From NCBI GenBank assembly GCA_028711875.1, contig JAQTRJ010000133.1:1-6344 (forward strand): a stretch of 6,344 nt of DNA. Direction: 5' to 3'. The translations under genes and the position numbers were made by a program. How positions within the stretch are numbered: the first letter of the stretch is position 1; the number at the start of each line of letters is the position of its first letter. This DNA comes from a bacterium. Its GTDB lineage: Bacteria; Electryoneota; RPQS01. Positions 1-5,491 of the stretch are shown in pieces. The notes under the pieces are model-generated. The model ran no database searches and was not told the origin of the DNA. It saw only the letters and a program-made list of their open reading frames with translations.

Positions 1-1
1 G

Positions 2-709
2 CCGGATAGCGCGGAGTACGGAACTCGGCACGCGGAGCGCGCGGAAAAACTCGATTGGATTCTCGCGCGCGCGGACGCCGTGCTGGTGAGCACGCCGCCG
101 CTCGAGGATTACGCGAAGCGAATTGCGCGCGACGTGCGGAGATTGCCGTCGGTGTTTGCGGAGATTGCCGAAAGACCTTCCGCTTGGCACGAGCCGCCGG
201 TGATCGGCTGGGTGGGCGGGCCGGAGAATCAGAGATACTTGCGCGTGATTGAGCCGGTGCTGATGAGACTTCAGCGCGAGCATCCGAGTCTGGAAGTGTG
301 GATTGTGACGCGCGAGCTGATGAATCCCGCGCCTGTGTATCGGCATAAGTTTTGGCCGTGGAGTCTGGAAGCCGAGCAGACAATCATTCCGCGATTCACG
401 GCCGCCGTCGCGCCGCTGGACGAGGACGAGTGGTGCCGCGCGAAAATGAATTTCAAAGCGCTGGTGTGTACGAGTCGCGGCGTACCATGCGTGACCTCAC
501 CGGTGGGATTTCCGCTGAGCGAGTTCGAGGAGAATCGCTCGGCGCTCACGGCGCGCACGGAAGACGATTGGTACCGGCATTTGAAGACGCTCATCGCAGA
601 TCCGACGCGGCGAAATGAAATTGCGAACGAGGGATTGCGAGTGATGCGCGAGCGGTTCACGGCGGCGGCGAGAGTGGGGGAATTCGCGACGGCGCTCAGA
701 GGAAGGTGA
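2..709 (+). CDS. Glycosyltransferase (GT-B fold, family 4-like), C-terminal part; 5' end outside window
   Basis: The frame is open from base 2 to a TGA at 707-709, giving 235 residues with no start in the window. The visible part looks like the end of the N-terminal domain plus the C-terminal Rossmann domain of a GT-B glycosyltransferase. 'ADAVLVSTPPL' (about residues 24-34) is the typical end of the acceptor domain. 'VIGWVGGPENQRYL' opens the nucleotide-sugar domain. 'APLDEDEWCRAKMNFKAL' and 'GVPCVTSPVGFP' resemble the donor-binding region, where family members often read PLPDxxWxRGKxxxK and GxPVVASPVG. The tail 'LIADPTRRNEIANEGLRVM' is the usual closing helix. By family it should move a sugar from an activated donor onto an envelope or exopolysaccharide acceptor in the cytoplasm; donor and acceptor cannot be read. 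The 379-base gap before sufB makes a functional link to Fe-S assembly unlikely. The family call is fairly sure and the specific function unknown. Confidence 0.75.
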   Translation, partial: PDSAEYGTRHAERAEKLDWILARADAVLVSTPPLEDYAKRIARDVRRLPSVFAEIAERPSAWHEPPVIGWVGGPENQRYLRVIEPVLMRLQREHPSLEVWIVTRELMNPAPVYRHKFWPWSLEAEQTIIPRFTAAVAPLDEDEWCRAKMNFKALVCTSRGVPCVTSPVGFPLSEFEENRSALTARTEDDWYRHLKTLIADPTRRNEIANEGLRVMRERFTAAARVGEFATALRGR

Positions 710-719
710 ACGGAGTAGA

Positions 720-798
720 GATTCTGGACGTCCACGCTCTTCGGATCATTAGACCACATGCTCCGGCGTGTGGGAATGCGCGGTGTCCAGAATGACAG
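720..798 (+). repeat. Inverted-repeat element, copy 1
   Basis: The outer arms ATTCTGGAC (721-729) and GTCCAGAAT (785-793) pair perfectly. Inward the pairing continues with interruptions (CC/GG, then CGC 735-737 with GCG 778-780). The interior holds a second hairpin, CCACATGC / GCGTGTGG around a TCCG loop, with one G-T wobble. The right end continues GACAG as in all other copies. It starts 11 bases after the glycosyltransferase stop and has no following T-run, so it does not look like a standard terminator. It matches copy 2 (982-1060) at 77 of 79 positions. Confidence 0.85.
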
Positions 799-812
799 AG
801 TTCCGGGCACGC

Positions 813-858
813 GGGGACGCATGCCTCGGCGACTTTTTCGGGGACGCATGCCTCGGCG
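813..858 (+). repeat. 19-bp direct repeat, two copies
   Basis: GGGGACGCATGCCTCGGCG occurs at 813-831 and again, identical, at 840-858, 27 bases start to start, separated by ACTTTTTC. Each unit contains the 6-bp palindrome GCATGC. The function is unknown. It lies inside the repeat-rich gap before sufB. Confidence 0.85.
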
Positions 859-860
859 GT

Positions 861-896
861 GATCCCCTTTGATCCCCCCTTATGCAAAAGGGGGAG
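861..896 (+). repeat. C-run/G-run palindrome, family 2, copy A
   Basis: CCCC (864-867), TTTGAT, then CCCCCC (874-879), followed by a stem CCCCCTT (875-881) / AAGGGGG (888-894) around a six-base loop. The layout of two C runs 10-11 bases apart followed by a G run is shared with the elements at 3834-3869 and 4222-4253. Unlike those two, it is not placed just before a gene I accept. Confidence 0.75.
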
Positions 897-907
897 AGAT
901 GAAGCGG

Positions 908-927
908 GTCGGCTGCGAGCAGCCGAC
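908..927 (+). repeat. Perfect 9-bp palindrome
   Basis: GTCGGCTGC (908-916) and GCAGCCGAC (919-927) are exact reverse complements separated by two bases. It could form a tight hairpin or a DNA cruciform. No T-run follows, and its role is unknown. Confidence 0.8.
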
Positions 928-948
928 ACCGCAAGGGGAAATTTCTCG

Positions 949-968
949 GGCGAATCTGGAGATTCGCC
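949..968 (+). repeat. Perfect 9-bp palindrome
   Basis: GGCGAATCT (949-957) and AGATTCGCC (960-968) are exact reverse complements around two bases. It lies 14 bases before inverted-repeat copy 2 and is part of the same palindrome cluster. Its role is unknown. Confidence 0.8.
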
Positions 969-981
969 GCGGCGGATGCGG

Positions 982-1060
982 GATTCTGGACGCCCACGCT
1001 ATTCGGATCATTAGACCACATGCTCCGGCGTGTGGGAATGCGCGGTGTCCAGAATGACAG
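982..1060 (+). repeat. Inverted-repeat element, copy 2
   Basis: Arms ATTCTGGAC (983-991) and GTCCAGAAT (1047-1055) pair perfectly. A G-T wobble, two C-G pairs and CGC/GCG pairing (997-999 with 1040-1042) extend the stem. The inner hairpin CCACATGC (1016-1023) / GCGTGTGG (1028-1035) is identical to copy 1. It differs from copy 1 only at two positions (993 and 1001). It ends 28 bases before the sufB start, so if transcription begins upstream it lies in the sufB 5' leader. Confidence 0.85.
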
Positions 1061-1088
1061 GCAAGGATGCAGAAAAGCGAGGACGAGG

Positions 1089-2504
1089 ATGAGTGAACAG
1101 AAGCCGAAGAGCTTCGAGCTCGATTTAGATAACTACGAGCGCTACGGTTTCCACGTGGCCGAGAAGAGCGTGTTCCGGCTGCCGAAAGGACTCTCGAAAG
1201 AAGTCGTGGAAGCGATCTCCGAGGAAAAAGGCGAACCGGATTGGATGCGCGCGATCCGGCTCAAGGGACTCGAATATTTTTTGCGCAAGCCGACGCCGAC
1301 GTGGGGACCGAAGATTTCGGACATTGACTACGACAACATTTTCTACTACATCAAGCCGACCGATAAAGTCGCGAGCGACTGGGACGCGGTGCCCGAGGAA
1401 ATCCGCGAGACCTACGATAAGCTGGGCATTCCCGAGGCGGAAAAGAAATTCCTCGCGGGCGTGGGCGCGCAGTACGAATCGGAAGTGGTCTATCACAGTC
1501 TGCAGGAGCAGTGGGCCAAGCAGGGCGTGGTGTTTCTCGACACGGACACCGGACTGAAAGAGTATCCCGATTTGTACAAGGAATATTTCTCGAAGCTGGT
1601 GCCGCCGGGCGACAACAAATTGGCCGCGCTGAACACGGCGGTCTGGTCGGGCGGAAGCTTTATCTATGTGCCGAAGGGCGTGCACATGACGATTCCGCTG
1701 CAAGCGTATTTTCGGATCAACGCGAAGAACATGGGGCAGTTCGAACGGACGCTGATTATCGCCGACGAGGGCGCGTTCGTGCACTACGTGGAAGGATGCA
1801 CGGCTCCGGTCTACAGCTCGGATTCGCTGCACGCGGCGGTCGTGGAAATTTACTGCAAGAAACACTCGCGCGTCCGCTACACGACGATTCAGAATTGGTC
1901 GCGGAACGTGTACAATCTGGTGACGAAGCGGACGCTGGCCGAGGAAGACGCGACGATGGAATGGGTGGACTGCAATCTCGGCTCGAAGATCACGATGAAA
2001 TATCCGTCGGTATACATGGTCGGTCGCGGCGCGCGGGCGGATATTCTGTCCGTCGCGTACGCGGGCGCGGGCCAGCACACGGAAGCGGGCGCGAAAGTGC
2101 ATCACCGCGCGCCCGACACGACCTCGGTGATCGTGTCGAAATCCATTTCGCGGGGCGGCGGACGGACGTCGTATCGCGGACAGGTGGAAGTGACCGAGGA
2201 TGCGCCGCGCGCGAAATCCACCGTGAGCTGCGACGCGCTCTTGCTCGACGACCACAGCCGCAGCGACACGTATCCGTACATGAACGTCCGCCGCGACGAC
2301 GTGGAACTCGGCCACGAAGCGACGGTCTCGAAAATCGGCGACGAACAAGTGTTCTATTTGCAGAGCCGCGGGATTTCCGAGGCCGAGGCGATGACGCTGA
2401 TCGTGCGCGGATTCATCGAGCCGGTGGTCAAGGAGCTGCCGATGGAATACGCTCTGGAAATGAACCGGCTCATTCAACTGCAGATGGAGGGAACGGTTGG
2501 CTGA
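1089..2504 (+). CDS. sufB: Fe-S cluster assembly scaffold protein SufB
   Basis: This encodes 471 residues, normal for SufB (about 460-495). SufB is the cytoplasmic scaffold subunit on which a new Fe-S cluster forms, normally as part of a SufBC2D complex. The beta-helix core carries clear family motifs. 'HYVEGCTAP' contains Cys237, the counterpart of E. coli Cys254, which receives sulfur. 'VSCDALLLDDHSRSD' contains Cys381 (E. coli Cys405). 'GHEATVSKIG' contains His409-Glu410 (E. coli His433-Glu434). The Cys381-His409 spacing of 28 equals that in E. coli. The ATG at 1089 is chosen because the protein then begins MSEQKPKSF and GAGG lies at 1079-1082, 6 bases upstream. An in-frame ATG at 1020 lies inside a repeat hairpin and adds non-family sequence. 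It overlaps sufD by 8 bases. No adjacent sufC is present, and I see no convincing promoter upstream. Confidence 0.97.
   Translation: MSEQKPKSFELDLDNYERYGFHVAEKSVFRLPKGLSKEVVEAISEEKGEPDWMRAIRLKGLEYFLRKPTPTWGPKISDIDYDNIFYYIKPTDKVASDWDAVPEEIRETYDKLGIPEAEKKFLAGVGAQYESEVVYHSLQEQWAKQGVVFLDTDTGLKEYPDLYKEYFSKLVPPGDNKLAALNTAVWSGGSFIYVPKGVHMTIPLQAYFRINAKNMGQFERTLIIADEGAFVHYVEGCTAPVYSSDSLHAAVVEIYCKKHSRVRYTTIQNWSRNVYNLVTKRTLAEEDATMEWVDCNLGSKITMKYPSVYMVGRGARADILSVAYAGAGQHTEAGAKVHHRAPDTTSVIVSKSISRGGGRTSYRGQVEVTEDAPRAKSTVSCDALLLDDHSRSDTYPYMNVRRDDVELGHEATVSKIGDEQVFYLQSRGISEAEAMTLIVRGFIEPVVKELPMEYALEMNRLIQLQMEGTVG
2486..2504 (+). promoter_or_regulatory. sufB/sufD translational coupling site: Shine-Dalgarno and TTG start
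   Basis: GGAGGG (2486-2491) lies within the last sufB codons, about 6 bases before a TTG start at 2497. The string TTGGCTGA holds the sufD start and the sufB stop, an 8-base overlap. In the sufD frame there is a TGA at 2461 and no ATG or GTG between it and 2497, so TTG is the only plausible family-length start. Confidence 0.85.
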
Positions 2505-3705
2505 CACGACGACAGCGCGCGGCAATCTCGATCTGTATCTGCGCGAAACGGCGGGACGCTGCTGGAGCGCGGGCGATCTGGCGCGGGCTTTGGAGCAGGC
2601 GCGGCAGGCGGCGATTCCGTCGCGGCTCGAAGAAGACTGGCGGCGCACCGATCCCGACGAGTTTCCGTGGGACAAGCTGGAGCAGGTGGACGCGCTGAAC
2701 ACCGTCCACGACATCACGCTGCGCGCTCTCGGCAGCGGGGAAGCGGCGGGGATCGTGCCGCTCGAACCGCGCTGCGAGGAACACTGCCGCGCGATGCAGG
2801 TCATCGCCGGCGACGATTACGACGCAAAGTTTCTCTATTATCATAAAGCGCTGGCGCGCGATCCGGTCTGTTTCCGCGTGCCGAAAGGATTCCACGGCGA
2901 GCCGGTGGAACTCGTGCAGACCGCGCAAGGGCCGGGGCTGGCGACGTTTTCCACGGTGCTGGTGATCGAGCCGGGCGCGGAGCTTACGCTCTACGATCGC
3001 TGGGAGAGCGGAAAAAACGCGACAGCGGCGATCGGACGGACGGAAATTCTCGTGCAGGAGGGCGCGAAGCTCATTTACCTGCAGGAGGACGCGGCTGGCG
3101 AGAACGGATCGTTATATCGCCGCGGGCGCGTGCAACTTGAGAAGGACGCGAAGCTCGAATGGTATGCGGCGACTCCGGGCGCGGCATGGCACGCGGCGAG
3201 ATTGGAAATTCTCCTGAACGGCGAGGGCGCGGACGCGCTGTTCAAGGGACTGTTCGCAGGCTCGGGCGCGGCGCGCGCCGATCACCGCACGCATCAGTTT
3301 CATAACGCGGCGCGCGGCCGATCGGACCTCATGATGAAAACCTTGCTCGCGGGGCGCGCGCATTCGGTGTATCAGGGAACGATCGCGGTGCCGCGGCAGT
3401 CGCAGAAGACCGACGCGTATCAGCAGTGCCGCAATCTGCTCTTGAGCCGGGAAGCGCGCGCCGACGCGATGCCGAAACTGGAAATTATCGCCGACGACGT
3501 GCGCTGCACGCACGGCGCTTCGATGGGATCGCTGAACGACGAGCCGCTGTTCTATTTGCAGACGCGCGGACTGACGCGCTGGCAGGCGACGGTGGCGATT
3601 GCCTCGGGTTTTGCCGAGGAGATTATCCGCCACGTGCCGGTGCCGACCGTGCAGCAGCGCTGGCGGACGCTGGTGTCGCGGACGATCGGGAAGGCGGAAG
3701 AGTGA
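2497..3705 (+). CDS. sufD: Fe-S cluster assembly protein SufD
   Basis: This encodes 402 residues. SufD is the SufB paralogue that pairs with SufB in the scaffold; cluster formation is thought to occur at the SufB-SufD interface. The N-terminal third is helical and poorly conserved. The middle is the beta-helix with repeated short hydrophobic strands. The C-terminal family signature 'RCTHGASMGSLNDEPLFYLQTRGL' is split here around His339, the counterpart of E. coli His360, which is needed for cluster assembly. The closing helix 'GFAEEIIRHVPVP' is also typical. Translation starts at TTG 2497 and is probably coupled to sufB. In most SUF operons sufC sits beside sufB and sufD; here a 177-base repeat-bearing gap and a Rieske gene follow. 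The call is secure; SufB and SufD are told apart by the CTHGA motif and gene order. Confidence 0.95.
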   Translation: MADTTTARGNLDLYLRETAGRCWSAGDLARALEQARQAAIPSRLEEDWRRTDPDEFPWDKLEQVDALNTVHDITLRALGSGEAAGIVPLEPRCEEHCRAMQVIAGDDYDAKFLYYHKALARDPVCFRVPKGFHGEPVELVQTAQGPGLATFSTVLVIEPGAELTLYDRWESGKNATAAIGRTEILVQEGAKLIYLQEDAAGENGSLYRRGRVQLEKDAKLEWYAATPGAAWHAARLEILLNGEGADALFKGLFAGSGAARADHRTHQFHNAARGRSDLMMKTLLAGRAHSVYQGTIAVPRQSQKTDAYQQCRNLLLSREARADAMPKLEIIADDVRCTHGASMGSLNDEPLFYLQTRGLTRWQATVAIASGFAEEIIRHVPVPTVQQRWRTLVSRTIGKAEE

Positions 3706-3710
3706 GAGAT

Positions 3711-3788
3711 GAGCTTCTGGACGCCCGCGCTATCGAAATTGGAAATGAGAAATTGGAAATGAGAAAAGCGCGGTGTCCAGAATGACAG
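3711..3788 (+). repeat. Inverted-repeat element, copy 3
   Basis: Arms TTCTGGAC (3715-3722) and GTCCAGAA (3775-3782) pair perfectly. A G-T wobble, two C-G pairs, a bulged C and GCGCT/AGCGC (3727-3731 with 3767-3771) extend the stem to about 16 pairs. The interior does not match copies 1 and 2: it is A-rich and contains a 14-bp tandem repeat. The right end continues ATGACAG as in the other copies. It begins 5 bases after the sufD stop, between sufD and the Rieske gene. Confidence 0.85.
3735..3762 (+). repeat. 14-bp tandem repeat (two exact units) inside inverted-repeat copy 3
   Basis: GAAATTGGAAATGA occurs twice back to back (3735-3748, 3749-3762). Each unit divides into two similar heptamers, GAAATTG and GAAATGA, so the array is also four 7-base units, 28 bases in all. 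The strand is A/G-rich. It fills the loop of the hairpin element. Confidence 0.85.
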
Positions 3789-3802
3789 CGGGAGACATTC
3801 CG

Positions 3803-3821
3803 GCAGGGACACAGTCCCTGC
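3803..3821 (+). repeat. Perfect 8-bp hairpin
   Basis: GCAGGGAC (3803-3810) and GTCCCTGC (3814-3821) are exact reverse complements around the loop ACA. It lies between inverted-repeat copy 3 and the C-run palindrome before the Rieske gene. No T-run follows, so it is not a standard terminator. Confidence 0.8.
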
Positions 3822-3833
3822 TCGGCGAAGAGA

Positions 3834-3869
3834 CCCCCCTTTATCCCCCCAAATCGAAGATTTGGGGGG
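3834..3869 (+). repeat. C-run/G-run palindrome, family 2, copy B
   Basis: Two C6 runs (3834-3839 and 3845-3850) are 11 bases apart. The second begins a perfect 11-bp stem, CCCCCCAAATC (3845-3855) / GATTTGGGGGG (3859-3869), with loop GAA. The stem ends 13 bases before the Rieske ATG. The likely Shine-Dalgarno AAGGA (3871-3875) starts two bases after the stem and stays single-stranded. The element could shape the start region or act as an RNA stability barrier. Confidence 0.85.
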
Positions 3870-3882
3870 AAAGGAAAAGCAC

Positions 3883-4209
3883 ATGAGTATTGCAGATTTC
3901 ACGCGGGTGTGTTCCACACGTGAGATTCCGGAAGGAAGTGCGCGGGCGTTTCGCGTGAACGGAGAGGAAATCGCGGTCGTGCACAGCGACGGGAGATTCT
4001 ACGCGATCTCAGATTATTGTACGCACGAACATGAACATCTGCACGACGGCTGGATCGAGGGCCACACCATCGAATGTCCGCGGCACGGCGCGCAGTTTGA
4101 TCTGAAAACGGGGACCGCGCTGTCGCTGCCGGCCACGAAGGCGCTCGGAGTGTATGAGGTGAAGGTGGAGGGGGAGGACGTGATGGTCAGGATGAAGGAT
4201 GAGGGATGA
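3883..4209 (+). CDS. Rieske-type [2Fe-2S] ferredoxin in the SUF cluster
   Basis: This encodes 108 residues, typical of small soluble Rieske ferredoxins such as BphF- or NirD-like proteins. The cluster ligands are complete: Cys46-Thr-His48 and Cys65-Pro-Arg-His68, the CxH...CxxH pattern that binds [2Fe-2S]. 'GAQFD' and 'GTALSLPATKAL' follow as usual. The cytoplasmic role is electron transfer; here it may supply electrons for Fe-S assembly, which is inferred from position only. Rieske genes of this kind occur in actinobacterial suf operons between sufD and sufC. The loop after the first ligand pair is unusually rich in histidine (His50, His52, His54). ATG 3883 has AAGGA 7 bases upstream. A longer reading from TTG 3862 would start inside a hairpin and is rejected. 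The last codons are written by a 7-base tandem repeat, so the C-terminus MKDEG may not be conserved. Confidence 0.9.
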   Translation: MSIADFTRVCSTREIPEGSARAFRVNGEEIAVVHSDGRFYAISDYCTHEHEHLHDGWIEGHTIECPRHGAQFDLKTGTALSLPATKALGVYEVKVEGEDVMVRMKDEG

Positions 4210-4217
4210 AGGATGAA
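4190..4217 (+). repeat. 7-bp tandem repeat, four units, across the Rieske stop codon
   Basis: The units are GGATGAA, GGATGAG, GGATGAA and GGATGAA, 28 bases. The Rieske stop TGA (4207-4209) lies in the third unit. Because seven is not a multiple of three, TGA appears in all three forward frames within three units, so the array ends translation whichever frame enters it. Confidence 0.9.
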
Positions 4218-4221
4218 GGGA

Positions 4222-4253
4222 CCCCCCTTGATCCCCCCTTATGCTAAGGGGGG
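4222..4253 (+). repeat. C-run/G-run palindrome, family 2, copy C
   Basis: C6 runs at 4222-4227 and 4233-4238, again 11 bases apart. A perfect 9-bp stem, CCCCCCTTA (4233-4241) / TAAGGGGGG (4245-4253), has loop TGC. The stem ends 17 bases before the sufS ATG. Part of a possible Shine-Dalgarno (GGAG at 4252-4255) falls in the right arm, so folding could lower ribosome access to sufS. Confidence 0.85.
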
Positions 4254-4270
4254 AGAATAGAGAGAAAACT

Positions 4271-5491
4271 ATGAAGACGATTGAAGATATCCGGCGGGAT
4301 TTTCCGATCTTAGGGTTGCAGGTCAACGGCAAGCCGCTGGTCTATCTCGACAGCGCGGCCAGCAGCCAGAAACCGATGCAGGTGCTGAACGCGTACTGCG
4401 GATTTTGCGAATCGCGCTACGCGAACGTCCATCGCGGCGTGCACACGCTGGCCGAAAACGCGACCGCCGACTATGAAGACGCGCGCCGTTTAGTGGCGGA
4501 ATTTGTGAAGGCCGATCCGCGCGGACTGGTGTTCACGCGCGGGACGACCGAAGCGATCAATCTGGTGGCGCAATCCTACGGGCGGAAATTCATCAAGCAC
4601 GGTCAGGCGATTCTGCTGACGCCGATGGAACATCACGCGAATCTGGTGCCGTGGCAATTGCTCGCGCAGTACACGGGCGCGGAACTGCGGTTTTGGCCGA
4701 TGACGGAGGACGGACGGCTCGATCTCGACGGCGGAAAGAAACTGCTCGATTCGCGGGTCGCGATGGTGGCGGTCACGCACATGTCGAACGTGCTGGGGAC
4801 GATCAATCCCGTGCGCGAGATTGCCGAGATGGCGCACGCGGTCGGAGCGAAAGTGCTGATTGACGGCGCGCAGGCCGCGCCGCATCTGCCGGTGGACATC
4901 GGCGGGATCGGAGCGGATTTCTACGCGTTTTCCGGTCACAAAATGTGCGGGCCGACGGGGATCGGCGTGCTGTGGGGACGGCCGGAGATTCTCGAGGATA
5001 TGGATCCGTTCATGACCGGCGGCGAGATGATCCGCGAAGTGTGGCTCGATCACGCGACGTGGGCGGAAGTGCCGCACAAGTTCGAAGCGGGGACGCCGCC
5101 GATCACGGAAGCGGTGAGCCTCGGCGCGGCGGTGCGCTACCTGCAGCAGATCACTCCCGAATGGATCGCGGCGCACGATCACGCGCTGACCGAACTGGCG
5201 TGGGAAAAACTCACGCGCGAACCGGGCGTGACGGGGTACGGCCCGACGGACAACCGCGGGGCGATCGTGACGTTCAACGTGGACGGCATTCATCCGCACG
5301 ATCTGGCCGGGCTGCTCGACCGCGAGGGCGTGGCCATTCGCGCCGGACATCACTGCGCGCAGCCGCTGATGCGCTGGCTGGGCGTGCAAGCCACCGCGCG
5401 GGCCAGTTTCTATCTCTACAACACGCCCGAGGAGATTGATCGCCTCGTGGATGGAATTCGGATCGCGAAAAAGGTACTGCACGTTGTTTGA
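4271..5491 (+). CDS. sufS: Cysteine desulfurase SufS (group II, PLP-dependent)
   Basis: This encodes 406 residues, the usual SufS length. It converts L-cysteine to L-alanine and holds the sulfur as a persulfide for Fe-S assembly in the cytoplasm. Visible key residues: Lys224 in 'SGHKMCGPTG', which binds PLP; His121 in 'EHHANLVPW', which stacks on PLP; Asp198 and Gln201 in 'DGAQA'; and catalytic Cys362 in 'RAGHHCAQPLMRWLG'. His343 in 'IHPHDLAGLLD' matches B. subtilis SufS His342, which captures the zinc of SufU; E. coli SufS has tyrosine at that place. This fits the adjacent sufU. The ATG at 4271 gives the family start MKTIEDIRRDFPIL. An upstream in-frame ATG at 4241 is in a hairpin and is rejected. 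The Shine-Dalgarno is weak (AGAGAG at 4259-4264, or GGAG too far upstream). It overlaps sufU by 8 bases. Confidence 0.96.
   Translation: MKTIEDIRRDFPILGLQVNGKPLVYLDSAASSQKPMQVLNAYCGFCESRYANVHRGVHTLAENATADYEDARRLVAEFVKADPRGLVFTRGTTEAINLVAQSYGRKFIKHGQAILLTPMEHHANLVPWQLLAQYTGAELRFWPMTEDGRLDLDGGKKLLDSRVAMVAVTHMSNVLGTINPVREIAEMAHAVGAKVLIDGAQAAPHLPVDIGGIGADFYAFSGHKMCGPTGIGVLWGRPEILEDMDPFMTGGEMIREVWLDHATWAEVPHKFEAGTPPITEAVSLGAAVRYLQQITPEWIAAHDHALTELAWEKLTREPGVTGYGPTDNRGAIVTFNVDGIHPHDLAGLLDREGVAIRAGHHCAQPLMRWLGVQATARASFYLYNTPEEIDRLVDGIRIAKKVLHVV
5471..5491 (+). promoter_or_regulatory. sufS/sufU translational coupling site: TTG start
   Basis: AAGG (5471-5474) lies 9 bases before TTG at 5484. TTGTTTGA contains the sufU start and the sufS stop, with the same 8-base geometry as the sufB/sufD junction. 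An in-frame ATG at 5451 is possible but would add 11 residues not usual for SufU and a 41-base overlap. Confidence 0.65.

Noticed and set aside
803..838. Possible terminator after the glycosyltransferase: CCGGGCA / TGCCTCGG with five T downstream
   Set aside because: The stem has a bulge and a long loop, and the short T-run starts four bases after it. It also overlaps the 19-bp direct repeat, so pairing may be incidental.
899..1057. Small + strand open frame (52 residues, ATG at 899) in the gap before sufB
   Set aside because: It is built from two palindromes and most of inverted-repeat copy 2, and the GA-rich sequence before the ATG is the arm of a palindrome at unsuitable spacing. No family resemblance.
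720..1060. Insertion sequence or CRISPR array
   Set aside because: There is no transposase gene or clear target duplication. There are only two long direct repeats with one 183-base spacer, unlike the regular short units of a CRISPR array.
1020..1088. ATG at 1020 as a longer sufB start
   Set aside because: It falls inside the inner hairpin of inverted-repeat copy 2, adds 23 residues encoded by the repeat, and the ATG at 1089 has a Shine-Dalgarno and a normal family start.
710..1088. Promoter for the suf cluster
   Set aside because: I found no pair of -35 and -10 boxes with good matches and spacing; TTCTGG-like matches fall within the repeat arms. A promoter may exist but cannot be supported.
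1125..2804. Long open frame on the minus strand (559 codons) opposite sufB and sufD, and similar long minus-strand frames opposite sufS
   Set aside because: They lie exactly opposite well-identified genes, have arginine- and histidine-rich translations without domain motifs, and are explained by GC-rich codon bias.
4241..4270. ATG at 4241 as a longer sufS start
   Set aside because: It lies at the loop of a 9-bp hairpin with no ribosome binding site, and the extra residues are not part of SufS.
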